NCBI RefSeq assembly: GCF_003121405.1 | Contig: NZ_QBUY01000036.1 | Coordinates: forward strand, 1-64,000 | Direction of reading: 5' to 3' | Length of the DNA stretch: 64,000 nucleotides | DNA from: Paraburkholderia sp. C35 | GTDB lineage: Bacteria > Pseudomonadota > Gammaproteobacteria > Burkholderiales > Burkholderiaceae | Shown: piece after piece, positions 25,656 to 33,999 of the stretch | Numbering within the stretch: the first letter of the stretch is position 1 | Layout: the number at the start of each line of letters is the position of its first letter | Notes under the pieces: generated by a model | The model's database searches: none | What the model was told of the DNA's origin: nothing | What the model saw: only the letters and a program-made list of their open reading frames with translations | Position numbers and translations under genes: made by a program

Positions 25656-25979
25656 TCAGCGGTCGATCAGAAGACGCTCGACGATCTTGCCATTGGCGAG
25701 ATGCGAATCGACGATTTCATCGATATCGCTCTGATCGACGTAGGTGTACCAGACGCCTTCCGGGTACACGACGACTGTCGGCCCTTCTTCGCAGCGGTCG
25801 AGGCAACCCGACTTGTTGATACGCACCTGGCCGGGGCCGGCGAGGCCGAGCTGCTTCACGCGTTTCTTCGCGTATTCCTGCATCTCCTGCGCGTTGCAGT
25901 TGGCGCAGCTCGGACGCGTCGCGCCCGGCTCGCGCTGGTTCAGACAGAAAAACACGTGATACTTGAAGAAGGAATCCAT
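25656..25979 (-). CDS. thioredoxin-like [2Fe-2S] ferredoxin
   Basis: A 107-residue ferredoxin of the COG3411 thioredoxin-like group. Four cysteines in family positions (Cys12 in VFFCLNQ, Cys25 in RPSCANC, then Cys59 and Cys63 in KSGCLDRCEEGP) should bind a [2Fe-2S] cluster; Cys28 is additional. The partner is unknown. It probably forms a transcript with the downstream hydrolase. Confidence 0.9.
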   Translation of the reverse strand: MDSFFKYHVFFCLNQREPGATRPSCANCNAQEMQEYAKKRVKQLGLAGPGQVRINKSGCLDRCEEGPTVVVYPEGVWYTYVDQSDIDEIVDSHLANGKIVERLLIDR

Positions 25980-26128
25980 GATGGCTGACGTGTGGGGTCC
26001 GTGAACTGCGCGTGGCGCGCCGGAATCAGGAATAAGAGGTTCCGTCGATTATAACGACGGGGATCGAACATCGCAGGTCGCCGCGGGCGCTTCGGCGCTA
26101 CCCGTTGCGCATGAGCCTGTCGCACGAA

Positions 26129-27289
26129 TCACGCGCGCGGCGCGCGACGCCTTGCCAGCAACGCGCGTTCCGCCGACAACGCGACCCACACCAGCGCCGC
26201 ATACGGCCACATCCACGCGAGCCAGCGCGCCAGTCCATTGAAGTGCAGATAGCGGCCTTGCCGCCAGTCCGCGAGCACGACATCGAAATACGGGTTCACG
26301 GGCAGCAGATTGACGAACACCAGCGACACCACCAGCGCGATCATCGCGAGCGCGGTGCGCGAACTGCGCGGCAGCTTCAGCGCGAGCAGCATCGCGACAA
26401 AGCCGCCCGCGAGTCCCTCCAGCGCGCCCGGCGTCGCCCAGTTGAACGCGAGACCCGATTGCGATTGCAGAAACGTCGCGCCCGCTTTCACGACCAGCGT
26501 CGCGATGACGAACGCAATCAGCAGCCGCACGCGCGGCGCGCGCTCGCGCATCGGCAGCGACGCGAGCGCGCCCGCCGCGAGCAGATTCAACGCGGTAATG
26601 ACGGCTTCCCATGCGTCGTAGGGCATCCATGCAGTGACCAGCGCAGGCCACGCGGGCACATGCCATGCGGCAGGCACCCACGCGAGCAGCGCGTCCTGCA
26701 TGGTCGAGTCGGAGCGCAGCCACAGTTCGCGCGGCCAGGAGCCGAGGCCGAACAGCAACGGCGCGGGATACATCGTCGCGAACGGCCACAGGCCGGCGAG
26801 ACCGATCACCGCCGTGCTATCCCGTTCGAACCACAGAAAGCGGATTCGCCGCAGCATGCCGCGATCGAGCAGCGCGCCCGTCAGCGGCGACATCAGCGTC
26901 GCGCCGAGCAGTGCGCCCAGCGCATTGGCAGCAAGATCGAGATTCGACGCGACGCGCGTCGGCAGATAGGTCTGCACGGCTTCCATCGCGCCCGACAGCA
27001 GCGTACCGAGCCCGAACGCGAACGCCACTGCAATCGCGCCGCGCCAGCGCGGATAAGCGGCCAGCACGACGAGCGCGCCGAACGGCATGTAGCCGAGCAC
27101 GTTGGTGACGACATCGAAAGCCGTCAGATACTGGGGGAAAGGATCGAAGAGATAGGCGAGCGGGCCGATGCCGAGCGAACGCCAGCCATAGAACGGATAC
27201 CACGACCCATAGACGATCAGCGCCGCATACAGCACCAGCGCCTGCCTCGCAAACGCCGAAGGCCGCCGCTGCCACGGCTTGTCAGCCAT
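26129..27289 (-). CDS. VanZ-like family membrane protein
   Basis: A 386-residue polytopic membrane protein. The N-terminal half has the VanZ-like domain (ALIVYGSWYPFYGW..., DVVTNVLGYMPFGALV, GAMEAVQTYLPTRVASNLDLAANALGALLG), and the C-terminal half adds further membrane segments ending in a basic tail. The biochemical function of VanZ-like proteins is not settled. It lies 30 bp after the lipoprotein gene, last in the MCE transport operon, which suggests an envelope role. Confidence 0.85.
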   Translation of the reverse strand: MADKPWQRRPSAFARQALVLYAALIVYGSWYPFYGWRSLGIGPLAYLFDPFPQYLTAFDVVTNVLGYMPFGALVVLAAYPRWRGAIAVAFAFGLGTLLSGAMEAVQTYLPTRVASNLDLAANALGALLGATLMSPLTGALLDRGMLRRIRFLWFERDSTAVIGLAGLWPFATMYPAPLLFGLGSWPRELWLRSDSTMQDALLAWVPAAWHVPAWPALVTAWMPYDAWEAVITALNLLAAGALASLPMRERAPRVRLLIAFVIATLVVKAGATFLQSQSGLAFNWATPGALEGLAGGFVAMLLALKLPRSSRTALAMIALVVSLVFVNLLPVNPYFDVVLADWRQGRYLHFNGLARWLAWMWPYAALVWVALSAERALLARRRAPRA

Positions 27290-27319
27290 CCAGCGCTCCC
27301 ACTGCTGCGCGGCAACCCG

Positions 27320-27946
27320 TCATTGCTGCGCGACGAGCGCCTGCACGCCGAGCCAGGCGGAAATCTGCGCGACGAGGTCGTCGGTGGCGGCGGCGAGCGC
27401 ACGTGCGCCGCCTGCGGCATCCGCCGAACTCGCCGGCGCGCGCGCCATGAAGGTGCGCTGCCCGACCACCTTGCCGTCGACGAACAGCGTGGTGCGCGCC
27501 GTCACCGAACCATGGCTCTCGGACTGCCCGTCGAAATCCTGCTCGAACTCGTCGAGATCCACTTTCAGCACGGGCGCGCGCACGCCGTCACCGCCCGTCA
27601 ATACCGTGCCACGCGAAGACAACGCATTGCGCAGCCGCTGCGTGACCAGTTGCGCGGGCGGCATGGTCCAGTGGCTGTTCGCGTACGAGGCCGTCTGCTG
27701 CGAGTCCGAATACGTCATCCGATAGATCAGCTTGTCGGAATCGAGCGTGGTCGGCGCGGTGACGTCGAGCACCTTGATGGCGGGCATCGTGCCTGTGCTG
27801 GCGGGCAACGGCGCCGGGCCGAAGTCGTAGCGGATGTCCGACAGCGCGGACGGATTGCCCGCGCAACCGGCCAGCGCGCCGAGCGCGAGCAGCATCACGG
27901 CGAGCGCGGCGCGTGTGAAAAAGAGACGGTTGATCGAATGTGACAT
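27320..27946 (-). CDS. ABC-type transport auxiliary lipoprotein (PqiC-like)
   Basis: A 208-residue outer-membrane lipoprotein candidate. The start MSHSINRLFF at 27944-27946 gives a signal peptide with lipobox LAGC. The mature part (RYDFGPAPLPA..., IKVLDVTAPTTLDSDKLIYRM, MPPAQLVTQRLRNAL) matches the PF03886-type family that accompanies MCE transporters. It is 19 bp after the MCE gene. Confidence 0.88.
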   Translation of the reverse strand: MSHSINRLFFTRAALAVMLLALGALAGCAGNPSALSDIRYDFGPAPLPASTGTMPAIKVLDVTAPTTLDSDKLIYRMTYSDSQQTASYANSHWTMPPAQLVTQRLRNALSSRGTVLTGGDGVRAPVLKVDLDEFEQDFDGQSESHGSVTARTTLFVDGKVVGQRTFMARAPASSADAAGGARALAAATDDLVAQISAWLGVQALVAQQ

Positions 27947-27965
27947 ACCTGGATTCCTTTGAAAT

Positions 27966-28928
27966 TCATTTGGCCGCGTCGCCCGCAGGCCACACGAAGC
28001 CCGGCTCGCCTGGACCGGGCGCGGGACGCGGCGCGCCGAACAGCACGCTGTTGGGCGCCTCGTCGAAGGTATTGGCGGCGCGATCGACGGCACGCACGGC
28101 AGAACGCACGTCTTCCGCCAGCGAATTCACGCGCGGCAGCGTGTCGTAGCCTACACGCGACGAAATATCCTGCAGCGTCGAGTTCATCGCCGTCAGCGCG
28201 TCGCCCGCCTGCTGCGCAGCCGTGCCGACCTTGTTCAGCGTGCCCACGAACGGGCCGTCCGGGCGGTTCAGGTTCGTGATCATCCGGTTGGTCGACGCGA
28301 GCGTCTGGTCCAGCTGGTTGATCGTGTCCGGAAGCTTGCTGACCGTGGGCCCCAGCTGCCCGGTGAGCGTCGTGACGCCGTCGGCAGCGTGCTGCAGGCT
28401 CGAGGCCGTGGCGATCAGCTGATCGCGCATTTCCGGCGACAGCATCGCGTCGACATCGCGTACCGTTTTTTCGATCTGCCGCAGCAGGATGTCGCCGCGC
28501 GCCTGCAACTGGTCGAACAGGCCCGGACGCATCGGCAGTTGCGCGACATCTTTCACCGACGACGTGAGCGGCGCGAGATCCTTCCCCGTATCGTCGAGCT
28601 GGATGAACGCGAGCCCCGTCACGCCCTGCAGGCCGAGCGTGCCGAACGTGGAATGCGTGATCGGCGCGTTTTTGTCGACGAGAATGCGGATCAGAATCTG
28701 CCCCGGATGCGAGTGGTCGAACTTGATCGACTGCACCTTGCCGACGTCGAGGCCGCGATATCGTACCGCAGCATCGGGATACAGGCCTGTGACATTGGTG
28801 CGTGCAATCAGATCGAAAGGAATGCGGACCGACCGGTCGACGTTGAACAGAAACGCGGCTACCGCGATTGCGACCACCATCACGACGGTGAAGAGCCCGG
28901 CCCAGAAGGCGTGTGATTTGTTTTCCAT
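27966..28928 (-). CDS. MCE-domain (MlaD-like) protein
   Basis: A 320-residue single-pass protein whose MCE domain forms the periplasmic lipid channel of Mla-type transporters. It has one membrane segment (residues about 8-28), then the MCE domain (FDLIARTNVTGLYPDAAVRYRGLDVGKV...), then a long helical region (about 150-290, with LTGQLGPTVSKLPDTINQLDQTL). At 320 residues it is longer than E. coli MlaD (183) and closer to Mce proteins with helical C-terminal parts. Third gene of the operon. Confidence 0.9.
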   Translation of the reverse strand: MENKSHAFWAGLFTVVMVVAIAVAAFLFNVDRSVRIPFDLIARTNVTGLYPDAAVRYRGLDVGKVQSIKFDHSHPGQILIRILVDKNAPITHSTFGTLGLQGVTGLAFIQLDDTGKDLAPLTSSVKDVAQLPMRPGLFDQLQARGDILLRQIEKTVRDVDAMLSPEMRDQLIATASSLQHAADGVTTLTGQLGPTVSKLPDTINQLDQTLASTNRMITNLNRPDGPFVGTLNKVGTAAQQAGDALTAMNSTLQDISSRVGYDTLPRVNSLAEDVRSAVRAVDRAANTFDEAPNSVLFGAPRPAPGPGEPGFVWPAGDAAK

Positions 28929-29049
28929 TGTCAGGTTCCCTGATTCACAACTCGGCTTGCAGCTCGACTTGCCATGCGGTTTGCGATGCCGCTTTCAACC
29001 ATCGGACGGGTGCTGCACCGCCCGCGCAGACAGGTGACGGCTGCGGCCC

Positions 29050-29940
29050 TCATAACGCGGTGCGCAGTGGAATCGCTTCCGCCGCAGGCTCGAGCGCTGC
29101 GGGCGGCAGCTTCGCGCGCCGCTCCGGCGACAAGCCTTGCAACGCCAGCCGCCCGCGCAGCCCGAGAAAATATTCGTGGATGAACGGATGATCGAAGCCC
29201 GCCACTTCCTCGACGGGCGCGGCGACGATCACCTTGCGATCCGCGATCACCGCGACGCGCGTGGACAGCGCGACCATCGTATCGAGGTCGTGCGTCACCA
29301 TCACCACCGTGAGGCCGAGCGCGCGATGCAGCGCGCTGATCAGTTCGACGAATTCGTCGGAGGCCTGCGGATCGAGGCCCGCCGTGGGCTCGTCGAGAAA
29401 CAGCAGTTCCGGCTCCAGCGCGATCGCGCGCGCGATGCCCACGCGCTTGACCATCCCGCCCGACAGCGCCGCCGGCATCTTCGACGCGTGCTTGCACGGC
29501 AGCCCGACCATTTCGAGCTTCAGCATCACGATGTCGCGCAGCAGGTCTTCGGGCACCTTGCCGAGTTCGCGCAGCGGCTGCGCGATGTTGTCGAACACCG
29601 ACAGCGACGAAAACAGTGCGCCCTGCTGGAACAGCATGCCCGAGCGCACGCGCATGAGCCGCGCTTCGTCCTTGTCGAGCGTGGCCATGTCCTCGCCGAA
29701 CACCTTGATGGTGCCCGACGTGGGCCGGTCCAGCCCGAGACTCTGGCGCATCAGCGTGGTCTTGCCCGAGCCCGAGCCGCCCACGATCGACACGATCTCG
29801 CCGCGCCGCACGTCGAAATCCAGATGCTGATGGACGAGGTTGCGGCCATAGCGTTTGGTCAGGTCGCGCACCTCGATCACGGGTTCCGCGATCGTGGGCA
29901 GCGGTTGATCCATTACGGCGGTGGTGAGCGGCGCGATCAT
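29050..29940 (-). CDS. ABC ATPase of the MCE transporter (MlaF-like)
   Basis: A 296-residue ATPase. It has Walker A GGSGSGKTT, a signature ALSGGMVKR typical of MlaF, Walker B LLFLDEPTAGLDP and the switch VTHDLD. The start at 29938-29940 overlaps the permease stop by 4 bp (ATGA). A longer in-frame reading upstream lies inside the permease gene and is spurious. A C-terminal tail of about 40 residues is richer in Ala/Pro. Confidence 0.92.
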   Translation of the reverse strand: MIAPLTTAVMDQPLPTIAEPVIEVRDLTKRYGRNLVHQHLDFDVRRGEIVSIVGGSGSGKTTLMRQSLGLDRPTSGTIKVFGEDMATLDKDEARLMRVRSGMLFQQGALFSSLSVFDNIAQPLRELGKVPEDLLRDIVMLKLEMVGLPCKHASKMPAALSGGMVKRVGIARAIALEPELLFLDEPTAGLDPQASDEFVELISALHRALGLTVVMVTHDLDTMVALSTRVAVIADRKVIVAAPVEEVAGFDHPFIHEYFLGLRGRLALQGLSPERRAKLPPAALEPAAEAIPLRTAL

Positions 29941-31076
29941 GACAGCCCCACGTTCTGAAAGAGAATCGCGAATACGGCGTCGGCGAGAATCACGACGGTG
30001 ATCGACGTGACCACGGAAGTGGTCGTGCCTTCGCCGAGACTCTGCGAGTTGGCCTTGATGCGAAAGCCGAAGTGACAGCCGACAATCGCGATCAGCATGC
30101 CGAACACCATGCCCTTGCCGAGCCCGATCCACAGATTGGCGACGGGCACGACGGTCGGCAGCGCGCGAGCGAAGTACGACATGTCGATCTGCAGCACGAG
30201 CTTGGCGGCGAGCGCGCCGCCGATCAGCGAGACGATGTTGGTCCACATCACCAGCAGCGGCATCGCAACAGAGAGCGCCAGCACGCGCGGCAGGATCAGC
30301 CGCAGCCCGTGCGGAATGCCCATCACGCGCATGGCGTCGAGTTCTTCCGTCACGCGCATCACGCCGATCTGCGCGGTGATGGCCGAACCGGAGCGGCCCG
30401 CGACGAGAATCGCCGACAGCACAGGCCCGAGTTCGCGCAACACCGACATGCCCAGAATATTGACGATGAACTGGTTCGCGCCAAAGAGCCGCAACTGCTG
30501 CGCGGACAGATAGCTGAGCACGATGCCGATCAGGAACGCGACCAGCGCGGTAATAGGCAGCGCCTGCGTCCCGGCGCTGTAGACGTTCGCGGAAATCTCC
30601 TTCCACGGCGCGAGCTTCGGATTGCGCGCAATCAGCAGCAGATCGAGGATCACGCGCCCGAACATCGCGACGCCGCCATACAGGTGCTCGAACAGCGCGA
30701 AAATGCCCATGCCGAGCTTCGTGAACGGATCGAAGCGATGCACGGGTTCGGGGTTTTCGCGCGCGGTATCGAGCAGTGCGATGCGGTCGAAAATGTCGCG
30801 CTGGGTGTCGTTGAGCGCGACGAGATCGGTGGGCAGTTTGTAGCCCCAGACGCGCCACAACGCCTGGCCACCCACGTGGTCCATGCGCTCGACTCGCGAC
30901 AGATCCCATTGCGCGACGTGCGCGCGGCTGTCGATCAGTTCACGCAGACGCGGGAGCGCCTTTCCTTGCACGCGGTCACGCGCCAATGCAAGCGCCGTCC
31001 ATTGGCCGGACAGGCGCACGATCTTGCCCTGGCCGCCTGCCGCGACTTCGAGGCCGGGAGGAGTGTCGTAGTTCAA
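29937..31076 (-). CDS. MlaE-family permease with N-terminal STAS-like domain
   Basis: A 379-residue permease in which residues about 1-100 look like a STAS/MlaB domain (GKIVRLSGQWTALALARDRV, AQWDLSRVERMDHVGGQALWRVWG) fused to an MlaE permease (residues about 120-379, ending VVILADAVFAILFQNVGLS). The start is a TTG at 31074-31076; an in-frame stop shortly upstream leaves only a CTG as alternative, and no ATG occurs before residue 66. It heads the operon and is divergent from birA. Confidence 0.88.
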   Translation of the reverse strand: MNYDTPPGLEVAAGGQGKIVRLSGQWTALALARDRVQGKALPRLRELIDSRAHVAQWDLSRVERMDHVGGQALWRVWGYKLPTDLVALNDTQRDIFDRIALLDTARENPEPVHRFDPFTKLGMGIFALFEHLYGGVAMFGRVILDLLLIARNPKLAPWKEISANVYSAGTQALPITALVAFLIGIVLSYLSAQQLRLFGANQFIVNILGMSVLRELGPVLSAILVAGRSGSAITAQIGVMRVTEELDAMRVMGIPHGLRLILPRVLALSVAMPLLVMWTNIVSLIGGALAAKLVLQIDMSYFARALPTVVPVANLWIGLGKGMVFGMLIAIVGCHFGFRIKANSQSLGEGTTTSVVTSITVVILADAVFAILFQNVGLS

Positions 31077-31252
31077 GGATCGCAGGATGTGGTTATGTGA
31101 TTAACGGGCATTGTATCGAAGGGTTCGATATTGGGCCCTGGTTTGGCCCCTGGTGCGCTGTCCGGCCGGACGCCTTGCCGCACCTGGCTTGGGCGTGGGC
31201 GCCTGGAACGGGCGACGCGCCATCTATCAGTCACGTTCGCGGGCGCAGTGGC

Positions 31253-31258
31253 TAAAAT
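31253..31258 (+). promoter_or_regulatory. candidate -10 element of birA
   Basis: TAAAAT lies 8 bp before the birA ATG (31266), which would give a very short or leaderless transcript. TCACGT at 31231-31236 is a weak -35 with 16-bp spacing. Confidence 0.3.
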
Positions 31259-31265
31259 ACGCTTC

Positions 31266-32171
31266 ATGAATACTCCACTCTCCCCCAGCCCCTCGGGCGA
31301 CTGGCGCATCGACCGGGAACGCGCGGTCGCGCTGTTCGGCCCGGCTGCCCACGACTGGCCGATCGAAATCGTCGAAGAGCCGGGCTCGACCATCGCCGAC
31401 CTGATGGCCCGCGTGAAAGCGCTGCCACGCGAAGCGGGCGCGCTCGCACGGCCGATCGTGCGTGTCGCCTATCTGCAGACGGCGGGGCGCGGCCGGCGCG
31501 CCCGGCCCTGGTATGCGGAACCGGGCAACGCGTTGCTGTTCTCGGTCGCCTGCGTGCTGCCGAGGCCGCTCGAAGGATTGGCGGGGCTGAGTCTTGCCGT
31601 CGGCGTCGCACTGGTCGATGGGCTGCGCTCGCTGCCCGTGGCCGGTCCCGGTCAGATCGCGCTGAAGTGGCCGAACGACGTGCTGCTCGAAGGCGACAAG
31701 CTGGCGGGCATCCTGATCGAAACGGCGTGGAGCACGGCGGACGCCAGCGCTGTGGTGATCGGCATCGGCACCTACGTGAAGGGCGCCGAGGAACTCGCCG
31801 CGAAAGTCGGCGCGCTCAATGCCGGCGTGCCCGCGCAGGCGCGCGGCGCGGCGCCCACAGCGCTGTCGCGCGCGCTGCCGACCGCGAATCTCACCGATAC
31901 CCTCGCCGCCGAACTGAACGCGCTCGAACCGGCGCTGCAGCGCTTCGGCGCGGAAGGCTTCGCGCCCTTCCGGCAGCGCTGGAACGGCTGTCACGCTTAC
32001 GCGGGACGCGACGTGGTGCTGTTCGAACAGGGCGTGGAAATCGCGCGCGGCGTGGCGGCGGGCGTCGACGATCTGGGTCAGTTGCTGCTCGACACGCCGT
32101 CCGGCCAGCAGGCGATCGCCACGGGAGACGTCTCGCTGCGTCTCGCCGATGAAGGCAGCGGCGCCGCATGA
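31266..32171 (+). CDS. birA: biotin-[acetyl-CoA-carboxylase] ligase BirA, no repressor domain
   Basis: Attaches biotin to the BCCP subunit of acetyl-CoA carboxylase. The 301-residue product has the biotinyl-AMP motif TAGRGRRARPW, then KWPNDVLLEGDKLAGILIE, and the C-terminal SH3-like domain (EIARGVAAGVDDLGQLLLDT). The N-terminal helix-turn-helix of E. coli BirA is absent, so it should not repress biotin genes itself. ATG at 31266 gives residue 1 as MNTPLSPSPSG. Its stop overlaps coaX by 4 bp. Confidence 0.93.
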   Translation: MNTPLSPSPSGDWRIDRERAVALFGPAAHDWPIEIVEEPGSTIADLMARVKALPREAGALARPIVRVAYLQTAGRGRRARPWYAEPGNALLFSVACVLPRPLEGLAGLSLAVGVALVDGLRSLPVAGPGQIALKWPNDVLLEGDKLAGILIETAWSTADASAVVIGIGTYVKGAEELAAKVGALNAGVPAQARGAAPTALSRALPTANLTDTLAAELNALEPALQRFGAEGFAPFRQRWNGCHAYAGRDVVLFEQGVEIARGVAAGVDDLGQLLLDTPSGQQAIATGDVSLRLADEGSGAA

Positions 32172-33046
32172 GCGCGCCGCATCTGCTGATCGATGCGGGC
32201 AATAGCCGCGTCAAGTGGGCGCTGGTTCGCGAAGATGGTACACAGACGCACTCCGGTGCGTTTGCGCACGGCGGCCAGCTGGTGAAAGGAACCGGCGATC
32301 CTCTGCAGTCAAGGCATGAGCCTGATTGGTCAACATTGCCGCAACCCGGTTCAGCATGGTTATCGAATGTCGCTGGCGACGCGGCGGCGCGACGCGTCGA
32401 TGCATTTATCGACCGGTATTGGCCGGACTTGCCGCGCACGACGATCCGCTCGGCAGCACGGCAATGCGGCGTGACGAATGGCTACACGACACCCGCGCAA
32501 CTCGGCAGCGACCGTTGGGCCGGCATGATCGGCGCGCGCGCCGCGTTCCCCGGCGAGCCGCTGCTGATCGCGACCTTCGGAACGGCCACGACGCTGGAAG
32601 CGTTGACGGCTGACGGCGTGTTTGTCGGCGGATTGATTGCGCCGGGCTGGTCGCTGATGATGCGCTCGCTCGGCGAGCACACGGCGCAACTGCCGACGCT
32701 CGATGCGTCTGCCGCGCGCGGCCTGCTGGACAGCGGCGGCTCTCCGGCCAGCGACAGGCAGAATGGCGCAGTCAAACGCGCCGCATGGTTCGCTACCGAT
32801 ACGCCGCGTTCGTTGTCGTCGGGATGCGCGCTGGCGCAGATCGGGCTGATCGAAAGAATGTGGCGCGATCTGCAGGAGGAATGGAAAGCGCCCGTGCGGC
32901 TCGTCGTGAGCGGCGGCGCAGCGGGCGAACTGGTGCAGGCGCTGAGCGTGCCGTACACGCGTCACGATTCGCTCGTGCTGGCGGGACTCGCGCTGATCGC
33001 CGCGCAAGCTTCGGACAATCCGACCGCGGACGCACACCGGGCCTGA
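32168..33046 (+). CDS. coaX: type III pantothenate kinase CoaX
   Basis: Phosphorylates pantothenate, the first step of coenzyme A synthesis. The 292-residue product has LLIDAGNSRVKW near the N-terminus, the LGSDRWAGMIGAR motif, the TFGTATTLEAL and GGLIAPGW segments of the ASKHA fold, and the C-terminal LVVSGGAAGEL. The ATGA overlap with birA indicates coupling, a common Burkholderiales pair. Confidence 0.95.
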   Translation: MSAPHLLIDAGNSRVKWALVREDGTQTHSGAFAHGGQLVKGTGDPLQSRHEPDWSTLPQPGSAWLSNVAGDAAARRVDAFIDRYWPDLPRTTIRSAARQCGVTNGYTTPAQLGSDRWAGMIGARAAFPGEPLLIATFGTATTLEALTADGVFVGGLIAPGWSLMMRSLGEHTAQLPTLDASAARGLLDSGGSPASDRQNGAVKRAAWFATDTPRSLSSGCALAQIGLIERMWRDLQEEWKAPVRLVVSGGAAGELVQALSVPYTRHDSLVLAGLALIAAQASDNPTADAHRA

Positions 33047-33086
33047 ACACCGAGCCACTGAACAAGGAAGCTGGAGAATTTCAACG

Positions 33087-33326
33087 ATGCTGCGCTGGCT
33101 ACTCGCCCTGCTCTTTCTCGCCAACGTCCTCGCCTTCGTCACGATGCGCGGACTGTTCGGCCCGTCGCCCGCCGCTGGAACGCGTGAGCCGAATCATCTG
33201 AACCGTCAGGTTCGCCCTGAGCAACTGCGCGTCACGCCGATGTCGGCCGCGGACGCAGCCGATCTGGCCGTGGTCGGTGGACCCGCGCCCGTGGCGCCGA
33301 TCGCGGCTTCCGCGCTATCGCAATAA
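33087..33326 (+). CDS. small membrane-anchored protein of unknown function
   Basis: A 79-residue protein starting MLRWLLALLFLANVLAF, a single hydrophobic anchor, then a polar stretch REPNHLNRQVRPEQLRV and an Ala-rich end. It follows coaX by 40 bp with a GGAG before the ATG. The N-terminus resembles proteins in related genera that carry a C-terminal SPOR domain at this locus; here no such domain is present. Whether it is truncated or a stand-alone family is uncertain. Confidence 0.65.
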   Translation: MLRWLLALLFLANVLAFVTMRGLFGPSPAAGTREPNHLNRQVRPEQLRVTPMSAADAADLAVVGGPAPVAPIAASALSQ

Positions 33327-33340
33327 CGCTGAAGTCTCTT

Positions 33341-33365
33341 CGATACGGGCTGTGCGCCCGTATCG
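33341..33365. terminator. hairpin between convergent genes
   Basis: CGATACGGGC (33341-33350) pairs with GCCCGTATCG (33356-33365) around TGTGC. It lies between the convergent small-protein and rfaE2 genes, so it may act in both directions although T-tracts are weak. Confidence 0.55.
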
Positions 33366-33372
33366 CCCACGC

Positions 33373-33855
33373 TCACTCCTGAGCGCGCACCTTCTTCAGA
33401 AGCGCAGTAGTCGAGCGGTCATGCTCGAATGGAATCGCCAGCGCCTTGCCGCCCCAGCCACGCACCAGCGCAGATTCCGCCAGCTTGTCCATGTCGTAGT
33501 CGCCGCCCTTCACCAGCACGTCGGGATGCAGCGCTTCGATCAGTTCGATGGGCGTCTGCTCCCCGAAACACACCACCCAATCGACGCTTTCCAGCGCCGC
33601 CAGCAACGCCATGCGATCGGCTTCGTTGTTGATCGGCCGGTCGTCGCCCTTGCCGAGCATGCGCACCGACGCGTCGCTGTTCACGCCGACGATCAGCGTC
33701 GCGCCCAGCGCCTTCGCGTCCGCGAGATACGTGACATGCCCGCGATGCAGGATGTCGAATACGCCGTTCGTGAACACCACCGGGCCTTGCAGCGAGGGGC
33801 GAAGTTGAGCGAGGGCGTCGCGTGTCGTGAGCTTGCGTTCGAAGGTAGCGGCCAT
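33373..33855 (-). CDS. rfaE2: D-glycero-beta-D-manno-heptose-1-P adenylyltransferase
   Basis: Makes ADP-heptose for the lipopolysaccharide inner core. The 160-residue product is a stand-alone nucleotidyltransferase with VVFTNGVFDILHRGHVTYL and the GGDYDMDKL region, corresponding to the C-terminal half of E. coli HldE. The kinase half must be encoded elsewhere. It is leftward and monocistronic here. Confidence 0.93.
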   Translation of the reverse strand: MAATFERKLTTRDALAQLRPSLQGPVVFTNGVFDILHRGHVTYLADAKALGATLIVGVNSDASVRMLGKGDDRPINNEADRMALLAALESVDWVVCFGEQTPIELIEALHPDVLVKGGDYDMDKLAESALVRGWGGKALAIPFEHDRSTTALLKKVRAQE

Positions 33856-33940
33856 GAGAGAAATCGTTGAGCGGGTTTGAGAAGCGAGGCGTGAATCAGA
33901 TGGTATCGAACCAGCACCCGCGACACGTCAATAAAAGCAA

Positions 33941-33973
33941 AACGGCCCGGCGGTTTTCACCTGCCGGGCCGTT
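33941..33973 (-). terminator. terminator downstream of the di-iron protein gene
   Basis: AACGGCCCGGC (33941-33951) pairs with GCCGGGCCGTT (33963-33973). It lies 26 bp past the leftward stop at 34000; read leftward the stem is followed by TTGCTTTTATT. Confidence 0.8.
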
Positions 33974-33999
33974 GAATTGCGGTACGTCGCAGCGGCCGA

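Noticed and set aside
26105..27943. Long open frame (about 610 codons) antisense to the VanZ and lipoprotein genes
   Set aside because: Arg/His/Gln-rich shadow of the real genes on the other strand; both real genes have clear domains and start contexts.
29050..30909. A 619-codon version of the MlaF-like gene
   Set aside because: Its first half translates the permease gene in the wrong frame; the true ATG at 29938-29940 overlaps the permease stop by 4 bp.
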